From: Alistipes sp.
GTDB taxonomy: Bacteria; Bacteroidota; Bacteroidia; Bacteroidales; Rikenellaceae
Reading direction: 5' to 3'
NCBI GenBank assembly: GCA_017555105.1
Contig: JAFZHB010000013.1
Location: forward strand, 1-36,557
Length of the DNA stretch: 36,557 bases
Position numbers and translations under genes: made by a program. Below are positions 1 through 7,104 of the stretch, piece after piece; positions within the stretch are counted from its first letter, which is position 1, and every line of letters starts with the position of its first letter. Below the pieces are notes generated by a model. The model saw nothing but the letters and a program-made list of their open reading frames with translations. It searched no databases and was not told the DNA's origin.

Positions 1-199
1 GAACTCAGAAATACGAACGGTTGCTATCTCGTTACCCAATTTTCAAGCAATCCGAATAACCGTCTAATTACAAGATAATTGCAAATTCTGCGATTTTTTT
101 TCGTAAAAAATCGAATTTGACGGGGAAATTTTTCGAACTAAAAATCTCAACAGTGTGCTTGGTCTAATATATCAGCAAACCAATGAGTTACGAGGAGAA
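1..199. other. AT-rich intergenic stretch, no gene seen
   Basis: No convincing reading frame was seen. The only structure noted is an AT-rich hairpin at 91-113, with arms CGATTTTTT and AAAAAATCG. It could be the terminator of a gene lying left of the window, but that cannot be judged here. Confidence 0.5.
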
Positions 200-234
200 A
201 ATAAAAAAGCGAGGAAAGTTTTCAACTTTCCTCA
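200..234 (-). terminator. Terminator of tRNA-Leu
   Basis: Read on the minus strand, a perfect 10-bp stem (arms at 224-233 and 211-220, loop of 3 nt) starts 7 nt after the tRNA 3' end and is followed by GC and a T-run. It fits an intrinsic terminator for the tRNA transcript. Confidence 0.75.
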
Positions 235-240
235 CTTCAG

Positions 241-324
241 TACCCGGAGCCGGGGTCGAACCGGCACGTCATTGCTGACATTGGTGTTTGAGACCAACGC
301 GTCTACCGATTCCGCCATCCGGGC
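241..324 (-). tRNA. tRNA-Leu (anticodon CAA)
   Basis: On the minus strand the sequence folds as a class II tRNA of 84 nt. The acceptor arms are GCCCGGA and TCCGGGT with discriminator A. The anticodon stem is TTGGT/ACCAA around the loop CTCAAAC, which gives anticodon CAA and reads UUG. A variable arm is present, and the T-loop is GGTTCGACCCC-like. The 3' CCA is not encoded. The gene has its own promoter upstream and a terminator directly downstream, so it is a single-gene unit. Confidence 0.95.
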
Positions 325-351
325 AGGCCGAAACCTTTCGAATCGGGACGA

Positions 352-382
352 CAAAGATAAGGAGTTCTTTTCAAAAAAACAA
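352..382 (-). promoter_or_regulatory. Promoter of tRNA-Leu
   Basis: On the minus strand a Bacteroidota -7 box TATCTTTG (359-352) lies 19 nt downstream of TTGT (382-379), a near match to the -33 TTTG box. Transcription would start about 20 nt before the tRNA 5' end. Confidence 0.6.
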
Positions 383-434
383 CCCACCGCCCCATTTTTT
401 TTGATTTTTTCTTCCTTATTCCGTTTCGTTCTAT

Positions 435-442
435 TACTTTTG
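435..442 (+). promoter_or_regulatory. Candidate -7 box of the SulP gene
   Basis: TACTTTTG matches TAnnTTTG and would give a leader of about 40 nt before the ATG at 487. No good -33 TTTG is seen at the usual distance, so this rests on the -7 box only. Confidence 0.4.
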
Positions 443-486
443 CCGGCGGAAACCTATTTATAAAAATTTTTAATTTCCATAAACTT

Positions 487-2193
487 ATGAAGTTGCGTAA
501 TGCTATCGACTTCCAACCCAAACTTTTCGGCTGTCTGAAAACTTACAACCGCGAGACCCTTTCGCGTGACATCATGGCCGGAATCATCGTCGGCATTGTG
601 GCCATACCGCTGGCCATCGCCTTCGGTATCGCATCGGGTGTAGGCCCTACTGAGGGTCTGGTGACGGCGATCATCGCCGGTCTGCTGATCTCGGTATTTG
701 GTGGCTCGAAGGTGCAGATTGGCGGCCCCACGGGTGCCTTTATCGTCATCATCTATGGTGTCATCCAGCAGTTCGGCCTCGGAGGCTTGGCGCTGGCAAC
801 AATCATGGCCGGTGTAATGCTCGTCATCATGGGTGTATTCAAGCTCGGCAACATCATCAAATTCATGCCCTACCCGATCATCGTCGGCTTCACGGGCGGT
901 ATTGCCATTACGATCTTCTCGACGCAGATGAACGATCTGTTCGGTATGGGTATCGAGCAGGTGCCGGCCAACTTCATCGACAAGTGGATCTGCTACTTCC
1001 AGCACCTCGACCAGATCAACTGGTGGGCTTTTGCTGTGGGTCTGGCCAGCATCTTGATCATCTGCTACACGCCGCGCGTTTCGAAAAAGATCCCCGGATC
1101 GCTCGCAGCCATCGTACTGATGACGGGTGTATGCTGGCTCTTGAAGCGTTTTGCAGGCGTTGATTCGATCCTGACGATTGGCGATCTCTATGAGCTGCCT
1201 TCGGGTCTTCCGCGTCTGACGCTCCCCTCGCTGGGCGATCAGAGCCTCTTCGAGGCGATGCAGCAGTTGCTCCCCGTGGCCTTTACGATTGCCATGCTGG
1301 GTGCAATCGAGTCGCTCCTCTCGGCCATGGTGGCTGACGGTGTGATCGGCGACCGCCACAACTCGAACACTGAGCTTATTGGTCAGGGTATCGCCAACAT
1401 CGTAGTTCCCTTCTTCGGCGGTATCCCTGCCACGGGTGCTATTGCCCGCACGATGGCCAATATCAACAACGGCGGTCGCACGCCGATTGCCGGTGTGATG
1501 CACACGGTGGTGCTGCTGCTCGTACTGCTGCTCCTGGGTGGCCTGGTGGGCGCTATTCCGATGCCCTGCTTGGCCGGTGTGCTGATCATGGTATCGTACA
1601 ACATGAGCGGCTGGCGCACGATTCGCTCGATGTGTCGCCAGGAGATGTCGGGCGTACTGGTGCTCTTCACCACGCTGCTGCTGACCGTGATTTTCGACCT
1701 GACGATCGCCATCGAGGTGGGTCTGGTGATGGCTATTGTCCTCTTCATGAAGCGCATCATGGAGAGCACGCACATCTCGATCCTGCACAACGAGATGGAT
1801 GTACACCACGATGGTGAGCGCGACGAGCGCCTGACGATCCCCACCCATACGGAGGTCTACGAGATCGAGGGCCCCTTCTTCTTCGGCGTAGCTACGAAGT
1901 TCGAGGAGATGGCTCGCATGCACGACGCCGAACCGATCCGCATCGTACGCATGCGCAAGGTGTCGTTCATCGACGCTACGGGTCTGCATAACCTCGAGAT
2001 CTTCATCACAGCCTCGCTGCAGCAGGGTCAGCAGGTGATTCTCTCGGGTGTAAACGAGTCGGTATACCGAGAGATTGAGCGTAGTGGTCTGCTTGATATG
2101 GTAGGCCGCGAGAATGTCCTCGACCACATCCACAAGGCGATCCGCCGTGCTGAGGAGCTCTCGAAAGCGTACAAAGAGAATCTCGAAGAGTAA
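487..2193 (+). CDS. SulP-family anion transporter with STAS domain
   Basis: This 568-residue inner-membrane protein belongs to the SLC26/SulP family. Members carry sulfate, bicarbonate or related anions, usually by symport or exchange. The N-terminal part (about residues 20-430) is a run of hydrophobic helices containing the family-like segment IPLAIAFGIASGVGPTEGL and the glycine-rich stretch GGPTGAF. A cytoplasmic STAS domain follows at about 452-560, with the typical VSFIDATGLHNLE strand-helix turn. The length is normal for the family, and no carbonic anhydrase domain is fused. The gene stands alone, with a strong hairpin terminator after it. The substrate cannot be read from sequence; bicarbonate and sulfate are both possible. 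The ATG at 487 fits the usual N-terminus. Confidence 0.9.
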   Translation: MKLRNAIDFQPKLFGCLKTYNRETLSRDIMAGIIVGIVAIPLAIAFGIASGVGPTEGLVTAIIAGLLISVFGGSKVQIGGPTGAFIVIIYGVIQQFGLGGLALATIMAGVMLVIMGVFKLGNIIKFMPYPIIVGFTGGIAITIFSTQMNDLFGMGIEQVPANFIDKWICYFQHLDQINWWAFAVGLASILIICYTPRVSKKIPGSLAAIVLMTGVCWLLKRFAGVDSILTIGDLYELPSGLPRLTLPSLGDQSLFEAMQQLLPVAFTIAMLGAIESLLSAMVADGVIGDRHNSNTELIGQGIANIVVPFFGGIPATGAIARTMANINNGGRTPIAGVMHTVVLLLVLLLLGGLVGAIPMPCLAGVLIMVSYNMSGWRTIRSMCRQEMSGVLVLFTTLLLTVIFDLTIAIEVGLVMAIVLFMKRIMESTHISILHNEMDVHHDGERDERLTIPTHTEVYEIEGPFFFGVATKFEEMARMHDAEPIRIVRMRKVSFIDATGLHNLEIFITASLQQGQQVILSGVNESVYREIERSGLLDMVGRENVLDHIHKAIRRAEELSKAYKENLEE

Positions 2194-2224
2194 AGAGCCA
2201 AGAGATTTAGAAGAAATCTCCAAG

Positions 2225-2266
2225 AAAAAGGGCTGGTGAGGTAAAACCACACCAGCCCTTTTTGTT
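2225..2266. terminator. Bidirectional terminator between SulP and CPBP genes
   Basis: A 12-bp GC-rich stem (AAAGGGCTGGTG with CACCAGCCCTTT) is flanked by A-runs on the left and T-runs on the right. It can therefore stop transcription of the SulP gene on plus and of the CPBP gene on minus. Confidence 0.85.
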
Positions 2267-2294
2267 TATTAGTTTGCAATCTCTCCCGCCGCTC

Positions 2295-2912
2295 TTACAT
2301 GATTGGGAACCAGATAAAGACCGCTGCGTCCCACAGCGCATGGGAGATCAGGATGGCCGTAAAGCGCTTCGGATAGAGGTAGTAGAGACCGCCCCATAGG
2401 ATGCCACAGAGCATAGCAGCCATAATCAGCATAAAGTTACACGAGGGGACATGCACCAGCGTATAGGCCGCCGTAGCGAGCAGGAAGCCACGCTTGGCGC
2501 CCAACTTACGCGACAAGCGCTCCTGCACATAGCCTCTCCAATAGATCTCCTCCGCCGGTCCGATCAAGAAGAGGAGCAACAGCGAGAGCAGCACGGGCGA
2601 AACACCCTCCTTGATCGTGTAGATGGAGTCTACCTGCGGGCGTGCAAAGGCGAAGAGCCACGACGAGACCTTATCCCCCACCCAGAAGAGCAGCCACAAC
2701 ACCACTGCGATGGCTACACCGAGGAGGATATTCTCGCGCGTGAAGCGCAGGCGTTCCCACCACGCCGGTGCAAAGAGCGTCGCTAAACCCGTCAGGATGA
2801 GTGCCGAGCCAGCCATCATGCACCAGAAATCGAAGCGTGGCGCAGTCAGGGGGCAGAACATTAAGGCCCAAAGCACAAATGCCACGACGAGGGTGGCGGT
2901 CAGGCGTCTCAT
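2295..2912 (-). CDS. CPBP family intramembrane metalloprotease (CAAX protease-like)
   Basis: This 205-residue polytopic membrane protein carries the three CPBP/ABI motifs. Motif 1 is EEIYWRGYVQ, with the paired glutamates at 121-122 and arginine at 126. Motif 2 has histidine 154 in LVHVPSCN. Motif 3 is SHALWD, with histidine 191. These residues form the putative metal site of the glutamic/metallo intramembrane protease family related to Rce1. The start codon overlaps the stop of menA as ATGA, which implies translational coupling and one mRNA. Bacterial members act in peptide processing, bacteriocin immunity or unknown roles; the substrate here is unknown. Confidence 0.88.
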   Translation of the reverse strand: MRRLTATLVVAFVLWALMFCPLTAPRFDFWCMMAGSALILTGLATLFAPAWWERLRFTRENILLGVAIAVVLWLLFWVGDKVSSWLFAFARPQVDSIYTIKEGVSPVLLSLLLLFLIGPAEEIYWRGYVQERLSRKLGAKRGFLLATAAYTLVHVPSCNFMLIMAAMLCGILWGGLYYLYPKRFTAILISHALWDAAVFIWFPIM

Positions 2913-3814
2913 AATACCCAGGTATCAACCGCCAACGAGAGGATCATCACCAGGCAGAAGAGCATCTGCAGCTGTGCCGAGCGCTGATCGAGCGAGGCAA
3001 TATCTTTCGGATCGCCGCTATCCTTGAAGGCGCGCATCATAGTGCAGTTTGCCAACGCCACACGCATCACGAAGATCGCCACCAGCGACAGGATCGGGAA
3101 CTTACCGAAGGGAACACAGAAGACCACCCAGCAGAAAGGCACAAGCTGCTCGAGGATGTAGAGCACCACCGAAGCACGCAAGCCGAGGCCGTGAGCCATC
3201 GTGCGAATCGAGGCCTTACCGTCGGTAATCATGTCGCGCGTATTGTTAGCGTGGAGGATCGAATCCACCAACAGACCGATCGGAAGCGCCACCCAGAGCA
3301 CACGCCAATCGATCGTGCCAAGCGCCACACACGAGGTACCGATGGCGGGCAAGAAACCGTAGGCCATCAGGATGGTCAGGTCGCCCAGGGCGCGATACTT
3401 AAAGTAGGGATAGCCCAGCGTGCAGACCAAGCCGCCGAGGCCGATCCAAAAGAGCGTCCATCCCGTGCGGAAGATCAGCCACAGACCCACACACGAGGCT
3501 ACGAGGAGTACCGTGAGGGCGTAGTTGCGCAGCTGCTTGGGTTGAAATACACCACGCACAAGGCTGCTGTCAGAGCTGTAAGCCCCCTCCACGCAATCCA
3601 CCCCCGAAACATAGTCGAAGTAGTCGCTCCACATATTTCCTGCGGCGTGAAAGAGGATGATACCTACTACTGCCCACAAGCCGATCTTCCAATCCACGCT
3701 GCCGGTCAGCCAATGCAGGTAGAAGAGCGCCGTCAGCACCGTCAGACCCGATGCCGTAAAGGACCAGGGGCGCATGGCCACGATCCAATCTTTCAGAGTG
3801 AGTTTCTTTTCCAT
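2909..3814 (-). CDS. menA: 1,4-dihydroxy-2-naphthoate prenyltransferase (MenA)
   Basis: This UbiA-family integral membrane prenyltransferase has 301 residues. It attaches the polyprenyl chain to 1,4-dihydroxy-2-naphthoate in menaquinone synthesis. The first Asp-rich, Mg-diphosphate-binding motif is NMWSDYFDYVSGVD (N60, D64, D67, D73). The second is HANNTRDMITD (N190, N191, D194, D198), and this ANN.RD...D form is typical of MenA rather than UbiA. About eight hydrophobic helices are visible. The gene starts 7 nt after uvrC and overlaps the CPBP gene by 4 nt. Menaquinone is the electron donor expected for the fumarate reductase encoded nearby on the other strand. Confidence 0.88.
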   Translation of the reverse strand: MEKKLTLKDWIVAMRPWSFTASGLTVLTALFYLHWLTGSVDWKIGLWAVVGIILFHAAGNMWSDYFDYVSGVDCVEGAYSSDSSLVRGVFQPKQLRNYALTVLLVASCVGLWLIFRTGWTLFWIGLGGLVCTLGYPYFKYRALGDLTILMAYGFLPAIGTSCVALGTIDWRVLWVALPIGLLVDSILHANNTRDMITDGKASIRTMAHGLGLRASVVLYILEQLVPFCWVVFCVPFGKFPILSLVAIFVMRVALANCTMMRAFKDSGDPKDIASLDQRSAQLQMLFCLVMILSLAVDTWVL

Positions 3815-3821
3815 TGTCTAT

Positions 3822-5645
3822 CTATTTTGAGTTTGTTTCAAAGTAAGCCTTGATCTTGCGCGCCTTGGCAGCCCCCACCAACGCACTCACCTCCTCGAGG
3901 GGAGCGGTGCGCACCTTCTCTACCGTACGGAAGTGCGTGAGGAGCGCCTTGATTGTCTTCTCGCCTACACCCTCGATCTCTTCCAGCTCGCTGTGGATGA
4001 ATCCCTTGCTGCGTTTCTGGCGGTGGAAGGTAATACCGAAGCGGTGCGCCTCATCGCGCAGGTGGCAGACCACCTTCAAGGGTTCGCCCGTACGGCTCAG
4101 GTAGTAAGGCATCGGATCATCGGGGAAGAAGATCTCCTCGATGCGCTTAGCCAGACCCACAATCGGCACGCGACCGGCAATTCCCAAGTCACACAACACG
4201 CCGTAAGCACTCGAGAGCTGTCCCTTGCCACCATCGACAATGATCAGGTCAGGCAGCGGTGCACCCTCCTCCAAGAGGCGGCTGTAGCGGCGACGGACGA
4301 TCTCGCGCATCGAGGCGAAGTCGTCTGGACCCTCCACTGTCTTGATGTTGAAGTGGCGATACTCCTTCCGTGAGGGCTTACCATCGCGGAAGACCACACA
4401 CGAAGCCACGGGATAGGTACCCTGCAGGTTCGAGTTGTCGAAGCACTCGATGTGGCGCGGCTGGTTGTGGAGGCGCAACTCCTTACGCATCGCCTCCATC
4501 AGGCGCTCGGTATGGCGTTCGGGGTTCTTGATCTCGAGGTTTTTGAGCTGCTCGGCACGATAGATGCGGGCGCTCTTCTGCGAAAATTCGAGTAGTTCGA
4601 GTTTCTCCCCACGCTTCGGCACGGTGAAGACCACCCCATCGAAGAGGAACGTCGTGGAGGGGAGGAAGGGCACGATCACCTCGCGCGCCAGCGCACCGCC
4701 ACCCACCTCCTCCACCATGTGTTGAATGGCGAGCGTGAGCATATCGGCCTCCGTGGCGTCGACACCCGTCGAGAGGCGCACGGTCGTCACACCGACGATC
4801 GATCCGTGGCGGATGCGGACAAAGTTGCAGTAGGCCACATCGTCGTCGACCAAGAGCGAGAATACATCCGTATCGGTGATCTTTGCGCTGACAATGACCG
4901 ATTTCCCGGCGTAGTGATCGAGCGCATCGAGTCGCTGCTTGTAGCGTTGCGCCTGCTCGAAGTGGAGCTGCTCGGCCTCGCGCATCATCTCCTCAGTCAA
5001 GTAGTGACGCACGGGACGGAGGTCGCCCTTGAGGATTGAGGTCACGAGTGCCACCTGTTCGGCATACTCCTCCTCGCTCTGTGCACCGATGCAGGGGGCT
5101 TTGCAGTTACCGAGGTGGTACTGCAGGCAGACCGTATAACGACCACGCGCGACGCGCTCGGGCGCGAGGTTCAGCTTACAGGTGCGCAACGGCACCACCT
5201 CGCGGATAAACTCCAAGATGCTGCGCTGCATCGAGATCGAGCTGTAGGGGCCGTAGTACTGCGAGCCGTCGCGCACCAGCTGACGAGTGGATAAGACACG
5301 CGGAAAGGGCTCGCGTTTGACCACGATCCACGGATAGCTCTTATCATCTTTCAGCAGGATGTTATAGCGCGGTTGAAGGCTCTTAATGAGTGAGTTCTCG
5401 AGCAGGAGGGCATCCTGCTCCGAGTCCACCACAATGTGGCGAATCTCGACAATCTGTCGCACCAACACCCGCACCTTGGGCGAGTGGTCGCGGCTCTCGA
5501 CAAAGTAGGAGGAGACACGCTTGCGCAGCGACTTGGCCTTACCGACATAGATAATCGTCCCCGTGCGATCTACAAACTGATAGACACCGGGGGAGAGGGG
5601 CAGGAGCGCCACCTGCTCTTTCAAACTATTTTTATCGCTGCTCAC
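3822..5645 (-). CDS. uvrC: Excinuclease ABC subunit C (UvrC), GTG start
   Basis: UvrC makes the dual incisions in nucleotide excision repair with UvrA and UvrB. From the chosen GTG the protein has 607 residues. It has a GIY-YIG nuclease domain (about 19-97, with GVYQFVD and IIYVGKAKSLRKRV), a cysteine cluster around residue 150-180, a UVR helix (about 203-238), an RNase H-like endonuclease domain (IECFDNSNL near 400, LIIVDGGKGQL near 470) and C-terminal HhH motifs (IEGVGEKTIKALL, near 551). An ATG at 5714 is in frame, but it would add 23 residues not expected for the family, overlap the previous gene and lie upstream of a TATTTTTG box. The GTG puts 18 residues before PGVYQF, as is usual. Confidence 0.93.
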   Translation of the reverse strand: MSSDKNSLKEQVALLPLSPGVYQFVDRTGTIIYVGKAKSLRKRVSSYFVESRDHSPKVRVLVRQIVEIRHIVVDSEQDALLLENSLIKSLQPRYNILLKDDKSYPWIVVKREPFPRVLSTRQLVRDGSQYYGPYSSISMQRSILEFIREVVPLRTCKLNLAPERVARGRYTVCLQYHLGNCKAPCIGAQSEEEYAEQVALVTSILKGDLRPVRHYLTEEMMREAEQLHFEQAQRYKQRLDALDHYAGKSVIVSAKITDTDVFSLLVDDDVAYCNFVRIRHGSIVGVTTVRLSTGVDATEADMLTLAIQHMVEEVGGGALAREVIVPFLPSTTFLFDGVVFTVPKRGEKLELLEFSQKSARIYRAEQLKNLEIKNPERHTERLMEAMRKELRLHNQPRHIECFDNSNLQGTYPVASCVVFRDGKPSRKEYRHFNIKTVEGPDDFASMREIVRRRYSRLLEEGAPLPDLIIVDGGKGQLSSAYGVLCDLGIAGRVPIVGLAKRIEEIFFPDDPMPYYLSRTGEPLKVVCHLRDEAHRFGITFHRQKRSKGFIHSELEEIEGVGEKTIKALLTHFRTVEKVRTAPLEEVSALVGAAKARKIKAYFETNSK

Positions 5646-5649
5646 ACGA

Positions 5650-5657
5650 CAAAAATA
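5650..5657 (-). promoter_or_regulatory. Candidate -7 box just upstream of uvrC
   Basis: On the minus strand TATTTTTG matches TAnnTTTG and ends 4 nt before the GTG start of uvrC. If used, transcription would begin at or next to the start codon (a leaderless mRNA). The -33 region is only T-rich, so the call is tentative. Confidence 0.4.
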
Positions 5658-5704
5658 GCACGAAATTTCGGAAAAACATAATAAGTAGTGAGGATTCGAG
5701 ACGG

Positions 5705-6241
5705 TCAGCGACAAATCACCTCATCGAGCAGCCGATCGTGCGACTCGGTGGGGAGGTTTTCTGTGAGCTGGTGGGCATACCCCACCCCGATCGTGTAGGC
5801 GCGGAAATCGTGCTGCGCCAGGTAGCGATCGTAGTACCCCTTGCCTCGTCCGAGGCGAGCACCGAGCGCCGTGAAGGCCACCCCCGGCACGATCATCAGG
5901 TCGATCTCGTGTGGAGCGCAGAGTGTGGTATCATCGGTCGGCTCGGCGATCCCGAACGAGCCCCGCACCATGCTCGAGGGGTAAAAATCGTAAAATTGCA
6001 TCTCCTCTCCCTCCACGCGCGGCACAACAACCCGATGGCCACTTGCCACCCAACGCTCCAGCACCCCCGCCGTATCGGGTTCATCGGCCAGGGCGCAGTA
6101 GGCGGCCACGACCCTTGCCGAGCGAAACGCCTCATGCGCCTCAACCCGAGCAAAAAGCGCAGCCGAAGCCGCTGCTCGCTGCTCCGCACCCAACGCCCGA
6201 TTGGCGCTACGCATCCGCTCGCGCAAAGATCTCTTATCCAC
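5705..6241 (-). CDS. 5-formyltetrahydrofolate cyclo-ligase
   Basis: This 178-residue cytoplasmic enzyme of the 5-FTHF cyclo-ligase family uses ATP to convert 5-formyl-THF to 5,10-methenyl-THF, recycling a dead-end folate. The N-terminal basic helix (KRSLRERMRSANRAL) fits the ATP-binding end. The central segment VVVPRVEGEEMQFYDF and the C-terminal signature GVAFTALGARLGRGKGYYDR are diagnostic, and the length is normal. The gene heads a minus-strand run with uvrC, menA and the CPBP gene. It diverges from frdC, with about 120 nt between the two start codons. Confidence 0.9.
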   Translation of the reverse strand: MDKRSLRERMRSANRALGAEQRAAASAALFARVEAHEAFRSARVVAAYCALADEPDTAGVLERWVASGHRVVVPRVEGEEMQFYDFYPSSMVRGSFGIAEPTDDTTLCAPHEIDLMIVPGVAFTALGARLGRGKGYYDRYLAQHDFRAYTIGVGYAHQLTENLPTESHDRLLDEVICR

Positions 6242-6282
6242 GATTTGACTCCTTTTTTACAGTAGAAAAAGCCACCAGATGA

Positions 6283-6313
6283 TTTGTTATTCCGCAAACA
6301 ATAACTATCTTTG
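6283..6313 (+). promoter_or_regulatory. Promoter of frdCAB
   Basis: TTTG (6283-6286) is followed after 19 nt by TATCTTTG (6306-6313). This is an exact match to the Bacteroidota sigma-ABfr type promoter. The leader to the frdC ATG at 6363 would be about 45 nt. Confidence 0.8.
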
Positions 6314-6362
6314 TAGGCGGAAAATTAATTTCATTCACAAAAATAACAAATTTAAATCAATT

Positions 6363-7070
6363 ATGAACTGTTTTCTCTACAATTCATCGGTAGGCAAGAA
6401 GCTGGTGATGAGCATCTCGGGTTGCGCGTTGGTGCTGTTTATCATCTTCCACATGTCCATGAACATTGCGGCCATCTTCTCGGCCGAGGCCTACAACACG
6501 ATCTGCGAGCTGCTCGGTGCTAACTGGTATGCACTCGTGGGCACGGCCGGCTTGGCTGCGCTGGTGGTAGTACACTTCGCCTACGCCCTGCTGCTGACCG
6601 TGAACAACTACCGTGCTCGCGGCAAGCAGCGCTACGCTGTGACGGCCAAGGAGCCCGGCGTATCGTGGGCTTCGAAGAACATGCTCGTGCTGGGTGTGAT
6701 CGTGGTCGTAGGTTTGCTGCTCCACCTCTCGCACTTCTGGGCGAAGATGCAGCTCGTTGAGATCCTCGGTGGTCACGAGTCGCTGGTGGGTGATCAGATG
6801 ATCGCCGCTACGGATGGCGCTGCGCTGATCCAGTACACCTTCTCGAAGTGGTACAATGTGGTGCTCTACCTCGTATGGTTTGCTGCCCTCTGGTTCCACC
6901 TCTCGCACGGTGTGTGGTCGATGTTCCAGACCGCAGGTTGGGCCAACGACACCTGGTATCCCCGCCTGAAGTGCGTGGCTAACATCGTTGCTACGCTCAT
7001 CTTCCTGGGCTTCGCTGCTGTTGTAGTGGTCTTCTTCCTGAAGGCAAACTGCTGCTGCGCTCTCTGCTAA
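6363..7070 (+). CDS. frdC: Fumarate reductase/succinate dehydrogenase cytochrome b558 subunit
   Basis: This 235-residue membrane anchor belongs to the b558-type Sdh/Frd family found in Bacteroides. It has about five transmembrane helices with histidines suited to bind two hemes (for example FHMSMN near the N-terminus, plus VVVHFAYALL, LLHLSHFW and WFHLSHGVWS). It passes electrons between menaquinol and the FrdAB headpiece. The ATG at 6363 was chosen because the protein then begins MNCFLYNSSVGKK, as expected for the family; an in-frame ATG at 6279 lies inside the promoter. The very end reads NCCCALC, an odd cysteine cluster. The gene order C-A-B matches Bacteroides. Succinate dehydrogenase naming is equally valid. 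Confidence 0.92.
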   Translation: MNCFLYNSSVGKKLVMSISGCALVLFIIFHMSMNIAAIFSAEAYNTICELLGANWYALVGTAGLAALVVVHFAYALLLTVNNYRARGKQRYAVTAKEPGVSWASKNMLVLGVIVVVGLLLHLSHFWAKMQLVEILGGHESLVGDQMIAATDGAALIQYTFSKWYNVVLYLVWFAALWFHLSHGVWSMFQTAGWANDTWYPRLKCVANIVATLIFLGFAAVVVVFFLKANCCCALC

Positions 7071-7104
7071 TCTTTTAGTTCCGAACAAATAAACACACAC
7101 AGAT

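Noticed and set aside
155-463. 102-codon ORF across the tRNA-Leu region
   Set aside because: It runs through the tRNA antisense strand and its terminator; the translation is an artefact of the tRNA.
454-2250. Long ORF opposite the SulP gene (and similar long antisense ORFs opposite frdA, mutB, mutA, glnN, yidC, pyrG and the DUF349 gene)
   Set aside because: They mirror GC-rich codon use of the sense genes, have low-complexity His/Arg/Leu-rich translations and show no family motifs.
6279-6362. 28-residue N-terminal extension of FrdC
   Set aside because: It would start upstream of the promoter -7 box, so the ATG could not be in the mRNA made from that promoter.
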